A stretch of 64,000 bases of DNA from Elainella saxicola E1. Its GTDB lineage: Bacteria > Cyanobacteriota > Cyanobacteriia > Elainellales > Elainellaceae. The stretch lies in NCBI GenBank assembly GCA_002796835.1, contig LUGL01000016.1:1-64000 (forward strand), written 5' to 3'. The notes below the pieces were generated by a model. It did no database searches, was not told the origin of the DNA, and saw nothing but the letters and a program-made list of their open reading frames with translations. This document shows, piece after piece, positions 1 to 7,653 of this stretch. Each line of letters opens with the position of its first letter. Positions within the stretch are counted from its first letter, which is position 1. A program made the position numbers and the translations under genes.

Positions 1-280
1 CACTCTCATAGTGGGTTTTCGCTCCACCCCCATGACGACGAGTGAGTGCGCTCAACCCGTCGGTGTTGAATCGTGCCACCAGTTGCCCGACTGCATCCCC
101 TGAACGTCGTCCACTGGTTTGGGCTGCTGCAGTATAACTCTGTCCCTCAGCAACGGCTAGCAAAGCTTTCGCACGTGCCACACGGTCTGCGGACTCACTG
201 GTGGCACGTACAATTCGTTCGAGTTCTCGACGTTCTTCGAGGCTCAGATCGCGGAGGGGATGTTTTTGATGGCGGGTCAT
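1..280 (-). CDS. IS630-like transposase, N-terminal fragment (runs off the window)
   Basis: Reading the reverse strand from the ATG complement at 280 gives an open frame to the window edge, beginning [20 protein letters not shown] and continuing through a helix-turn-helix-like segment ([20 protein letters not shown]) to [14 protein letters not shown]. This is the usual N-terminal layout of IS630/Tc1-type transposases (helical DNA-binding region, then a basic Gly-rich linker before the DDE domain). The catalytic part lies outside the window, so activity cannot be judged. It abuts the cassette-like region that follows. The family call rests on pattern recognition only. Confidence 0.6.
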   Translation of the reverse strand, partial: MTRHQKHPLRDLSLEERRELERIVRATSESADRVARAKALLAVAEGQSYTAAAQTSGRRSGDAVGQLVARFNTDGLSALTRRHGGGAKTHYES

Positions 281-422
281 AGTCAGAAACCAAGAGACTT
301 TGTTTTATCATCACAGAGTTCCCCAAAAATGGCTATCTACATGCCAAATGACCCACTAGTTCTACTCAGTTCCAAAATGCAAATCATCTAGCTATGGCAG
401 AAGAGAGGTTTGGACTACAGCA

Positions 423-1955
423 ATGGACAATGATCAAGCTGATACTACAAAATCTTCTAGTGAATCCTGGTTAACGATCGATATACTACGTGAAACGGTT
501 AGAGGCAAAGTTGAAAAAGAACTTCAAAGCAGTGTTTTTCAATCTCTACAAAGAATTACTACTGAATCGCTAATCATTTACTTGATTACAATAAACCTAG
601 AACCTATTTTGCAGGCTTATCAGGAAAATCCTGTTGAAGTTGATGCTTTGGTTCAAACAGTTTGGGCTTCCAAGTATTCATTAGTAGAAGATAGTTTATT
701 TAAAAAGCTAAACTTAAACCAATTGGCTTTGTCTCTTGAGAAGCTTATAGAGACAGATAGAATAGCCACAAAACTACTAGAAAACTTATTAATATTTTCC
801 GAGGCTATTTCCACAGTTGAGGAGGTGTTTCATAGTAAAGAGTGGCTCTTATGGCAACTTCGTAGTGAGTTAAAAAAATGGCATAAGCAAGGAAAATTTC
901 AACGAATTGAGATAACTATTCCCTCTCAACAATTTTCCCCTCCTACAATGCTGAGGGGGGATTTGCATGTTAGGGTTTCAGCTTCTAAACCAACAGTTGT
1001 TGCTGGACAAGAATTCTCAGTTTTCGTCGTAGTTAACAATCCCTTTGAAGTTCCAATCACACTCTATTCCGTAGAGACTCAAATTCCAGTAGAAATTGTT
1101 GACATAGTAGAAAAACAACGTCGTCGGTCAGCCTTGATTAAGGAATACAACTCTTTCAAATTAAAACGGCAAAAAAGCAGTTTTTTAAGCCGTATACTTC
1201 GTTTAGCTTTAAATGGATGGGAAATTGGTAGAAAGCTTGAAAATGAGCCAGATAATAGAATCGCTCAAGCAGTATCTACATCTGAAGTGAGTAGTTCGAA
1301 AAAAACTATTGACCTTAGTTTTCAAATTGAGTCAATGACGGTTGACAGATTTATAGGAGCACAGATAGAAAACTTCCAAACCCTTGACGTCAATATCGAT
1401 AGCATTTCTCCTCAGCATCTAGATAGCATATTGTGGAGATTTGAAGCCTCAAAAAGGGGCGTGATTCCTATAGTTTTACAACCAGGCAATTCAGTTGTAA
1501 AGCAGTTTATCTTTAGAACTCGTTCTTGGCTATTTTTTACTCCGCTTACACATAAATTACAAATTCAAGTTCAATATGGCGTTGATGAGCGTGATCATCT
1601 GTATACTGTACCTTTCGATTTGACCATTCAAGCGGAAATCAAAGCAGTTATGACTGGTGCTGTTATAGGAAGTGGCATTGGAGGGATTGCTAGGCTTCTT
1701 AGCGACATCAAATCTAATTCAGGTGCAGTTTCAGCAAACGCAGGTTTTCTAAGTATTCTCCTAGCCATAATTCTCAGCGCTATTACAGTAGTTTCCTTTG
1801 CTAGGAAGAGCGGGGCTCAGCAAATTGTTTCTGTTGAGGATTTCTGGGGTGGATTATTTCTTGGTTTCTTGATTGGTTTTCTAGGTCAAGAATTTGCTCT
1901 GAATTTGATTACTCCAAATACTTCAGGAGAAGTTTCACCCACACCTTCTTCTTGA
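423..1955 (+). CDS. Unknown membrane-anchored protein, putative cassette cargo
   Basis: The 510-residue product is not recognised. The first ~170 residues look helical. Residues ~180-230 (motif SKPTVVAGQEFSVFVVV) resemble an immunoglobulin-like beta fold, and a second beta-rich stretch lies near 380-410. Two hydrophobic segments near the C-terminus (about 442-465 and 476-498) should anchor it in a membrane with a short Ser/Pro tail. The gene is visibly more AT-rich than the core genes of this window. Its stop lies 15 bp before an attC-like site in the same orientation, as expected for integron cassette cargo. The start ATG at 423 is the first in frame and lacks a strong Shine-Dalgarno sequence. 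Confidence 0.7.
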   Translation: MDNDQADTTKSSSESWLTIDILRETVRGKVEKELQSSVFQSLQRITTESLIIYLITINLEPILQAYQENPVEVDALVQTVWASKYSLVEDSLFKKLNLNQLALSLEKLIETDRIATKLLENLLIFSEAISTVEEVFHSKEWLLWQLRSELKKWHKQGKFQRIEITIPSQQFSPPTMLRGDLHVRVSASKPTVVAGQEFSVFVVVNNPFEVPITLYSVETQIPVEIVDIVEKQRRRSALIKEYNSFKLKRQKSSFLSRILRLALNGWEIGRKLENEPDNRIAQAVSTSEVSSSKKTIDLSFQIESMTVDRFIGAQIENFQTLDVNIDSISPQHLDSILWRFEASKRGVIPIVLQPGNSVVKQFIFRTRSWLFFTPLTHKLQIQVQYGVDERDHLYTVPFDLTIQAEIKAVMTGAVIGSGIGGIARLLSDIKSNSGAVSANAGFLSILLAIILSAITVVSFARKSGAQQIVSVEDFWGGLFLGFLIGFLGQEFALNLITPNTSGEVSPTPSS

Positions 1956-1970
1956 TCACAAGGTGACTGT

Positions 1971-2055
1971 GTCTAACAACGCTGTTTCAGAGGACTACCG
2001 CAAGATTGACGAAGATGTAAAGGTTTATTGCAGCCGCTGAACAGCAACGTTAGGT
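1971..2055 (+). mobile_element. attC-like recombination site 1
   Basis: The left arm GTCTAACAACGCTGTTTCAG and the right arm CTGAACAGCAACGTTAGGT form an imperfect inverted repeat: CTAAC pairs, three bases (AAC/GTT) do not, GCTGTT pairs, one extra T is unpaired, then CAG pairs. The ends match the integron consensus boxes R'' (RYYYAAC, here GTCTAAC) and R' (GTTRRRY, here GTTAGGT). The 85-bp length and the single extrahelical base in the left arm are attC hallmarks. It lies just after the stop of the preceding ORF. Confidence 0.75.
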
Positions 2056-2178
2056 AGCTTGAGCTACTGATCGGGTTCCGAGCCAACTTCCACCTATCTC
2101 TATCCTCTATCAAGAAGGAGCCTGTGAATCAGGTGACTGCGATCGCCAAACCAAGGATCTAAAATTTGATGATTAGGT

Positions 2179-2766
2179 TTAACTGCGGTGTCGCTCTAGT
2201 AACGTCTCTACTAAAGATTGTGCTGTTTTCAGTCGATTAGGATCATTCGACTGTGCAACCCAAGCTGCTAAATCATTGAGCGAACCATTAACCAGGTGAG
2301 CAAAACCCTCTGCATCGATTGTATTTAGCTCGCCCTCAGTGACTGCAATCTGAATAGACTCACGGAGCAAAGCAAAGCCATACTGATCCATTTCAGCCAA
2401 GTCATCTGCTGCCAAAACTGCTGGAGCTTCAACGAAAACTAAACGTCGCAGTTCCTCCTGGTGAGCGACTTCGAGAAATGCCTGACAGCCAATGATGAGT
2501 TGCTGCCAATTGGTGTCTAAGGGCTGAATTTTAGCCTGGATGTAGCCCGTGATCTCACCGTAGGCTTCAACGATGACCGCCTTAAACACGCCCAACTTAT
2601 CGTTGAATTGGTGATACAAGGCTCCCCGCGTAATCCCTAATTCGCTGATGATTTCCTCGGTTCCCGTAGCGGCATACCCTTTTGTAGAAAACAAGTGACG
2701 GGCTCGATCCAGAATGGCGCGGCGAGTGCGACGAGTTTGTTCTGCTTTGGTCAACTTAGCAGGCAT
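2179..2766 (-). CDS. TetR-family transcriptional repressor
   Basis: This 195-aa protein has an N-terminal TetR DNA-binding domain (about residues 12-60; helix-turn-helix around ELGITRGALYHQFNDK) and a helical ligand/dimer domain containing a TetR_C-like region. Such repressors usually control a divergent neighbour. Here a GNAT acetyltransferase and an SDR gene are divergent, and the 120-bp gap contains a dyad built from TGTATCTT, a good operator candidate for this protein. It lies antisense to its neighbours inside a stretch bounded by two attC-like sites. The inducer cannot be read from sequence. Confidence 0.9.
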   Translation of the reverse strand: MPAKLTKAEQTRRTRRAILDRARHLFSTKGYAATGTEEIISELGITRGALYHQFNDKLGVFKAVIVEAYGEITGYIQAKIQPLDTNWQQLIIGCQAFLEVAHQEELRRLVFVEAPAVLAADDLAEMDQYGFALLRESIQIAVTEGELNTIDAEGFAHLVNGSLNDLAAWVAQSNDPNRLKTAQSLVETLLERHRS

Positions 2767-2798
2767 GATGAATCGCTCAATTTAACATTCAGACAGTA

Positions 2799-2857
2799 TG
2801 TATCTTGACAAGAGGGATGCACTCTCGCTACTTTAAGATACATACAGATTGTATCTT
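2799..2857. promoter_or_regulatory. Putative TetR operator (TGTATCTT dyad plus half-site)
   Basis: AAGATACA and TGTATCTT form perfect 8-bp arms around a 7-bp spacer at 2835-2857, and a third TGTATCTT lies at 2799-2806. The elements sit between the divergent tetR and GNAT start codons. Spacing and symmetry suit a TetR dimer. That the adjacent TetR binds here is inference. Confidence 0.6.
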
Positions 2858-2886
2858 TATGTGAGGGATTTCCTCAAAGGGGTTTT

Positions 2887-3585
2887 ATGTTAGCCACCCT
2901 CAGCACTCGCAAAGCAACCATTGCTGATATTCCATTCCTCGCCCAAATTGAGTACGAAGCTTCTTTGCCGCCATTCGATCACTGTTTTTGGGAAGATCTG
3001 TTAGAGGGGACTGGAACGACTGCCTTGCAATTTATCGAGGCAGAACTGAGGACAGATGCTTCTAATTGGGGCAATGTTGAAGATTTCCTGATTCTGGAGG
3101 CTGAAGGTCAGCCCGTTGCTGCCGCAGCAGGTTATGTGCCCGATACAGAAGACTATTGCCCGTTGCGCCTGTCCCATTTAGAGGCGATCGCCCACGAGTT
3201 GAAGTGGTCCAGGGAAACCTTAAGCATCTTTCGTGATCGCTATCTGGCACTTTGGGGAGGCGATGTGCGCCCCTTTTTCCTCACACCTCAAGCAACCTGG
3301 ATTATTGAAAATGTTGCCGTGTTACCAGAAGCGCGGGGGCGAGGCTTTGGTAAAGCGTTACTCAGAGCCTTAATCGAGGAGGGGCGATCACAGCAGCATA
3401 GCTTTGCTGGAATTATGGTGATCAACGGCAATGATATCGCTCGCCACACCTATGAGTCCATCGGGTTTAAGCCCTATCAAACCTTCCACGCCGATTACTT
3501 CTTAGAACAATTCAACATTCAGTTTCCAGGAGTGACCAAGTTTGGTCTGCGGCTCAATGAACAGGAGAAAAGCGATGTCTTTTAA
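2887..3585 (+). CDS. GNAT-family N-acetyltransferase
   Basis: The 232-residue protein has a GNAT fold. The acetyl-CoA pyrophosphate-binding signature is seen as ARGRGFGKALLRALIEEGR (about 150-168), preceded by the beta-4 strand TWIIENVAVLPE. The substrate is unknown. The start is supported by an AAAGGGG Shine-Dalgarno sequence 5 bp upstream. The gene is divergent from tetR, with the TGTATCTT operator in its promoter region, and its end overlaps the SDR start by 11 bp, so the two are probably translationally coupled and repressed together. Confidence 0.88.
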   Translation: MLATLSTRKATIADIPFLAQIEYEASLPPFDHCFWEDLLEGTGTTALQFIEAELRTDASNWGNVEDFLILEAEGQPVAAAAGYVPDTEDYCPLRLSHLEAIAHELKWSRETLSIFRDRYLALWGGDVRPFFLTPQATWIIENVAVLPEARGRGFGKALLRALIEEGRSQQHSFAGIMVINGNDIARHTYESIGFKPYQTFHADYFLEQFNIQFPGVTKFGLRLNEQEKSDVF

Positions 3586-4270
3586 GACCATTCTGGTCGC
3601 AGGAGCCAGTCGCGGCATTGGGCTTGCCGTTGCAGAACATTTGATAGACCAGTGCGATCGCCTATTAGCGGTGTCACGAACTGTGGCTCCGGTAGGTGAA
3701 TGGGTACAGGCAGATTTGTCTGACCTGGCAGGAATCGAAACGGTGATCAACGCGATCGGGGATGATGCCTTAGATGCGTTGCTATATATGGGTGGGGTCT
3801 GGGAAACCCACGCATTTACCCCTCAGTATCGCTTTGAAACTTGTTCTGATGAAGACATTATTCGCGTGATTGCCGTCAATCTGGTCGCTCCCATTCGCTT
3901 GGTAAAAGCGTTACTGCCTGCCCTGCGGCGATCGGATAATCCCAAAATCATTTTTATGGGAGCGCTCTCAGGTCGAGATAACTTTCCAGGGCGGGAGGTT
4001 GCCAATAGTGCATCCAAGTTTGGACTGCGGGGAGTGGTGCATTCCTTACGGGAAGAATTGCGATCGCAGCAAATTGGCGTAACCGTGATTAACCCTGGCA
4101 ATGTCGGCACACCCGAAGTTCTAGCAGATCTGGCAGCAGCCAATCTGACGGGCGGTGAAGCCATTCCTCTGAGCGATCTTTTTGCCATCGTTGACTGTAT
4201 TCTCTCATTGTCACGAGCTACTTGTATTAAAGAGATTGATGTACCTGCAATGCTAGGTGAGGGAGCTTAA
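3575..4270 (+). CDS. SDR-family NAD(P)-dependent oxidoreductase
   Basis: The short-chain dehydrogenase has an N-terminal Rossmann motif GASRGIGLA (about residues 9-17), an NAG-like strand region and a catalytic segment ending in SASKFGLRG with the S-x(n)-xxxK arrangement. A classical YxxxK is not evident: the expected Tyr position reads N/S before ASK, so catalysis may differ. The track's longer start is rejected because ATG 3575 has an AGGAG sequence 6 bp upstream. It overlaps the preceding GNAT gene and is probably in its operon. The substrate is unknown. An attC-like site lies 69 bp downstream. Confidence 0.85.
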   Translation: MSFKTILVAGASRGIGLAVAEHLIDQCDRLLAVSRTVAPVGEWVQADLSDLAGIETVINAIGDDALDALLYMGGVWETHAFTPQYRFETCSDEDIIRVIAVNLVAPIRLVKALLPALRRSDNPKIIFMGALSGRDNFPGREVANSASKFGLRGVVHSLREELRSQQIGVTVINPGNVGTPEVLADLAAANLTGGEAIPLSDLFAIVDCILSLSRATCIKEIDVPAMLGEGA

Positions 4271-4338
4271 TGGAGCTTAAATTGATGATACTGGCGATTA
4301 GTTGTGGCGATTATTGAACGAGTTGCTAGTTGCCCGCC

Positions 4339-4424
4339 ACCTAACAACCGTGTTGTAGCGGGCGATACAAAACCTTGGTTGTGACGCAAAGGCTCCTTGC
4401 CACTGCTGAACACGAACGTTAGCC
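4339..4424 (+). mobile_element. attC-like recombination site 2
   Basis: The left arm ACCTAACAACCGTGTTGTAGC pairs with the right arm GCTGAACACGAACGTTAGCC in the same pattern as site 1: CTAAC paired, a 3-nt AAC/GTT spacer, CGTGTT paired, one extra base, AGC paired. R'' is ACCTAAC (fits RYYYAAC). R' is GTTAGCC, one position off GTTRRRY. It is 86 bp long, in the same orientation as the other two sites, and sits between the SDR and the next GNAT gene. Confidence 0.75.
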
Positions 4425-4473
4425 AGCAGACCTTCAAAGCTCAGTTCATCAGGAGTTATGGAGTAAAGTTCTA

Positions 4474-5034
4474 TTGTTTTCAGTAGATTTCCTTCCCCAA
4501 TCAACTGAACGGCTGACTCTACGTCGGTTTATCGATCTAGATCTGGATCTATTTCTTTCCTACCGTCAGGATCCTCAAGTAGCTCAATTCCAAAGTTGGT
4601 CAATCCCTTCCCACGATGAAGCTCGATCTTTTATCAGTGAAATGAACACAGCAGCAATCGGGATACCCGGTGAATGGTTTCAAATCGCGATTGCCCACAG
4701 ACAGTCCAACTTGCTGCTCGGCGACATAGGAATGCAGCCTTATCTTGAAGATCCAGGAATGGTGGAAATTGGGTTTACTTTGAGTCGTGAATCGCAAGGG
4801 AAAGGATACGCTAAAGAAGCGGTTCAGGCTCTCATTGACTCACTGTTTGACCTTGGAAGGATTCACAAAATTGTCGGCATAACCGACAGGCGAAATGAGC
4901 CTTCTGCCCGCCTGCTGAGACGTTTGGGAATGAAGCTGGTTGCATCTGCCGAGGTGGAATTTAGAGGTGAATTGTGTGTTGAACAAACGTTTGAACTAGA
5001 CAAAAAAGATTGGTTGTTTAGCCAAGCAGGCTAA
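4474..5034 (+). CDS. GNAT acetyltransferase (RimJ/RimL-type), cassette gene
   Basis: The 186-aa protein has RimJ/RimL-like features: TERLTLRRF at the N-terminus, the acetyl-CoA loop SQGKGYAKEA (about 108-117) and the C-terminal NEPSARLLRRLGM motif typical of the Acetyltransf_3 family. It may modify a small molecule or a protein N-terminus; the substrate is unknown. The start is TTG with GGAG about 10 bp upstream. The gene begins 50 bp after one attC-like site, and its TAA stop lies inside the R'' box of the next, the canonical compact layout of an integron cassette. Confidence 0.85.
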   Translation: MFSVDFLPQSTERLTLRRFIDLDLDLFLSYRQDPQVAQFQSWSIPSHDEARSFISEMNTAAIGIPGEWFQIAIAHRQSNLLLGDIGMQPYLEDPGMVEIGFTLSRESQGKGYAKEAVQALIDSLFDLGRIHKIVGITDRRNEPSARLLRRLGMKLVASAEVEFRGELCVEQTFELDKKDWLFSQAG

Positions 5035-5131
5035 CCATTCTGGTGTAGCGGATTGCTTGCAATCGTTGGACTAGATATAAGTTGGACTAGATATAAAAAG
5101 GAGGAGCAACCGCTGACCAGAGCCGTTAGCT
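5029..5131 (+). mobile_element. attC-like recombination site 3
   Basis: The arms GGCTAACCATTCTGGTGTAGC and GCTGACCAGAGCCGTTAGCT pair as GCTAAC, a 3-nt mismatch, TCTGGT, one extra base and AGCGG. Site 2 has the same GT-versus-C asymmetry. The R'' box contains the stop codon of the upstream GNAT gene. R' is GTTAGCT. The apical part carries a 16-bp direct repeat, which makes this the longest of the three (103 bp). Confidence 0.72.
5065..5096. repeat. Tandem 16-bp repeat, two perfect copies
   Basis: GTTGGACTAGATATAA occurs twice head to tail inside the variable part of attC-like site 3. It lengthens that site compared with sites 1 and 2. Likely a replication-slippage product. Confidence 0.85.
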
Positions 5132-5296
5132 TGCTTTCAGCACAGTGCGATTGAGTGCGATCGCCATCACCTATGAAGCAATAGTTTAATGGCAGTGAGA
5201 GATCGGGCAATTACTGTTTGTTGAAGGTGTCAGTACATTTTGCAGAATAGTGCATCAAATAATGTATTTTATAACTACATACCTATAAGAATATTG

Positions 5297-5518
5297 ATGA
5301 AGAATTTTTTATCTATATTGGTGTTCCTGGTTTGTTCAATTGTCGGAGTTTTCATCTCAGTAAAGATAGCTTATCCAATCGCTGAAGATGCTGATAAGAA
5401 CTGGGGTGGACTCCTATTTTCCCCTGGAGATATGGTAATTCTTAAGGCCGCTTTTTTGGGTGGGTTTGGCGGTCTATTCGTTGGTTTCTTCGTTCGCAAA
5501 TATTTTATTCGTATCTAA
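5297..5518 (+). CDS. Small two-TM hypothetical protein
   Basis: From ATG 5297 the frame gives 73 residues beginning MKNFLSILVFLVCSIVG. There are two hydrophobic segments (about 4-25 and 50-68), the second Gly-rich (FLGGFGGLFVGFF), and a basic end. The longer track start has no ATG. There is no strong ribosome site. It follows attC-like site 3 and its stop overlaps the 7-mer ATCTAAC, which fits an R'' box, but no matching right arm was found. It could be the last cargo of a decayed cassette. Function unknown. Confidence 0.55.
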   Translation: MKNFLSILVFLVCSIVGVFISVKIAYPIAEDADKNWGGLLFSPGDMVILKAAFLGGFGGLFVGFFVRKYFIRI

Positions 5519-5645
5519 CTTCTAGTATGGCTAAGTGCAAGGGAGACCGAAAATAATTGCCGTTTATCCCTGGAATTCGATCGACTCTCACCCTCAAAAC
5601 CCCCATCCGTAATCTAGCGGCAGTCAACCCAGTTCATTTATCGTC

Positions 5646-6188
5646 TCATTCTAACGGTATTGGCTTTGTATCGTAGAAGAAGCGTTTGGCAGCATCGCTA
5701 TAGAGGAGACGCACCGCTAGAAATCCTAGAAGCATTGCCGGTAAAATATCTAAGACAATCCTTTGCACCATCTCTGGATAGCTTGAGTAACCACAAGATC
5801 GGCTGATGTACGATAAGCCATCCTCTTTCCAACATTCATAGGAAGCGGGTAAGGATTGCCCCTGAGTGACAGAAGTATAAATGAGTTGGAGCAAGGGACT
5901 TTGGGCGATCGCCACTATCATGCTGCCAATTAGGAAACTCACTGCCAACCACTTGCTGTAGCGTTTTCTTTTCTGCAATCCCCAAAAAGTCAGTCCTAGC
6001 AGAACAAGAATCAAGCAGCCAGTCACAAAGGATGCAATTTTAGGAAAGGATGAACAGCTTTGGATTTGCCCAGATGTAAAACATTGAACCAATCCAGCAG
6101 GTAGCGCGATCGCCAAGTTCCCAAAGGTCAGCACCAAAAGAATTTGGGTAATCCATACACTAGGTGGACGATATATATGTTGATTCAT
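5646..6188 (-). CDS. Hypothetical four-TM membrane protein
   Basis: This 180-aa protein starts at MNQHIYRPP, where GGGAAG precedes the ATG. The longer track start would run into the upstream bacterioferritin gene and is rejected. Hydrophobic segments lie at about 12-30, 48-68, 76-98 and 142-165. Between the third and fourth is a hydrophilic loop with two Cys residues (SYECWK, SRSCGYSS) that could form a disulfide. No family was recognised. It follows the bacterioferritin-like gene on the same strand after a short gap. Confidence 0.6.
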   Translation of the reverse strand: MNQHIYRPPSVWITQILLVLTFGNLAIALPAGLVQCFTSGQIQSCSSFPKIASFVTGCLILVLLGLTFWGLQKRKRYSKWLAVSFLIGSMIVAIAQSPLLQLIYTSVTQGQSLPASYECWKEDGLSYISRSCGYSSYPEMVQRIVLDILPAMLLGFLAVRLLYSDAAKRFFYDTKPIPLE

Positions 6189-6267
6189 CTTCCCAAAGAG
6201 GGTGATGGAGTCAGCAGCTTCAAGCATTTTGGGGGATTGAAGATCGCCAACTCCGCTGTTTCGCAAC

Positions 6268-6702
6268 CTAGCTGAAATCCCGCAGCATTTTCTTAATTTC
6301 GAGATTATGCATTTCTTCCTGGCCAATCATCGATCGGGCAAATTCCTCCAAATAAATGCTGGCATCCGCTACAACTTCCAGCAGCTTTTTATAGAGGTCG
6401 AGGGCGCGTCTCTCATGATTCAAGCTTTCCTGCAAGATATCCTGGACAGAATGCCGATGGGTTTCCTCAATTGGGGCAATTCGCAGAGAAGGATGCCCTT
6501 CTAGACCGGTCAAAATTTCACCCACCTGTTGGGCATGCAGCAGCGACTCAGACGCTTGAGCCTTAAAGAAAGCGACGATTGGAATGCGATTCGGGCCGAT
6601 CACCATCAGGGAATAGTGGGTATAGCGCACGACGCCCGCTAACTCAAATTCCATGATCGCATTAAGCAAATCTGTGGTTTGTTGAACATCTAGGTCTTTC
6701 AT
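6268..6702 (-). CDS. Bacterioferritin-like di-iron protein
   Basis: A 144-residue four-helix ferritin-like protein, slightly shorter than bacterioferritin (about 155-160). Candidate iron ligands include Glu20 (MEFELAGVVRY), Glu94 (LNHERRALD) and the C-terminal GQEEMHN with its ExxH pair. In the second helix the expected ExxH reads S-E-S-L-L-H-A, so the Glu is shifted by one (Glu52, His56). It may store or sense iron, but the altered ligand makes ferroxidase activity uncertain. The start MKDLDVQQ is the natural family start. Confidence 0.85.
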   Translation of the reverse strand: MKDLDVQQTTDLLNAIMEFELAGVVRYTHYSLMVIGPNRIPIVAFFKAQASESLLHAQQVGEILTGLEGHPSLRIAPIEETHRHSVQDILQESLNHERRALDLYKKLLEVVADASIYLEEFARSMIGQEEMHNLEIKKMLRDFS

Positions 6703-6838
6703 GGGTTTAGGGGATAAGAGCTTCCAGCCCTTTAGCTTATCACCCCCTTATTGCAAATGTTCGCAATAATCCCCTTTCTTAACCTTTCAACGCAGATCGA
6801 TTGAATGCCGATCGATCGGCCCCTGCAATCGCCATGCG

Positions 6839-7567
6839 TTACTGCTTCACCAAGGTCCATTCCAGAATGTGAATGGGAGCTTGTTGGAGGGCTTCTACTA
6901 AAGCCTCACTACTTTCAAACTTCAGTTCAGAAAGATAGGTAGCCTCCACATTCACCGTAAAGGACTTTTCCTCAAATGGCCAGGGTTCAACAGTCAGTTT
7001 GCCATCCGGCAGTTCTCGGATGTCGTAGCGCTGGCCATCAATGCCGCTGGTAATCTCCAACGCGCGTCCAGCCTCAGGAACTTTGCGCTGCGCCAAAATC
7101 AGCGAAAACCGATCGCACCACCGCATAAACTGGTAAGCCCGTTCGGCTTCCTCTGGCGTAATTCCCAACGCTTTGCGGTACTCCTCCTGCAAGTCGAGCT
7201 GCTCATCCAAAAATTCATCCCAGTCTTTGGACTGGCCGCGTTGATGTTGATTCAAAAAGCAAATGTGTTTGGAAGTTAAAAATGTGACCCAACGACCTCG
7301 ATAACGGGCGCTGGTCAATTGCTTCCTGAAAGGCTCGATCGAATCTCCATGCTGCAACGTAAAATCCAAGGGCGCACCTGCTTCTGTAATCGCGTTGCCT
7401 TCCCACTCGCGGGCTAAATCATCATGGTGAGAAATGGCAGCAATGGTTTCGTACAGGCGTTCTGGAGCGTTCGATCGTTGCCAATGTCCGGCGATCTGAG
7501 CTGCTAATAAGGCATGCGCCCGATGATAAATCACTTCCCAGCCATTTTCGACTAAATTGACGATCAT
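6839..7567 (-). CDS. DUF3891 family protein
   Basis: The protein is 242 residues from the internal start MIVNLVENGWEVIYHR, chosen because AAGGAA lies just upstream and the longer track frame adds only non-conserved residues. The N-terminal part has conserved His/Asp residues typical of DUF3891 (HRAHALLAAQIAGHW, AISHHDD), which suggests an HD-like or metal-binding helical fold. A C-terminal beta domain follows. Biochemical role unknown. It lies downstream of the large repeat membrane protein on the same strand. Confidence 0.8.
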   Translation of the reverse strand: MIVNLVENGWEVIYHRAHALLAAQIAGHWQRSNAPERLYETIAAISHHDDLAREWEGNAITEAGAPLDFTLQHGDSIEPFRKQLTSARYRGRWVTFLTSKHICFLNQHQRGQSKDWDEFLDEQLDLQEEYRKALGITPEEAERAYQFMRWCDRFSLILAQRKVPEAGRALEITSGIDGQRYDIRELPDGKLTVEPWPFEEKSFTVNVEATYLSELKFESSEALVEALQQAPIHILEWTLVKQ

Positions 7568-7653
7568 TTCTGTTGTTCCTTCAGTTGATTGATTTGTATT
7601 TCCGGCAAAAAGGGCCTGGTTTCCCAAGCCCTGCAAGTTCAACGAATTCGAAA

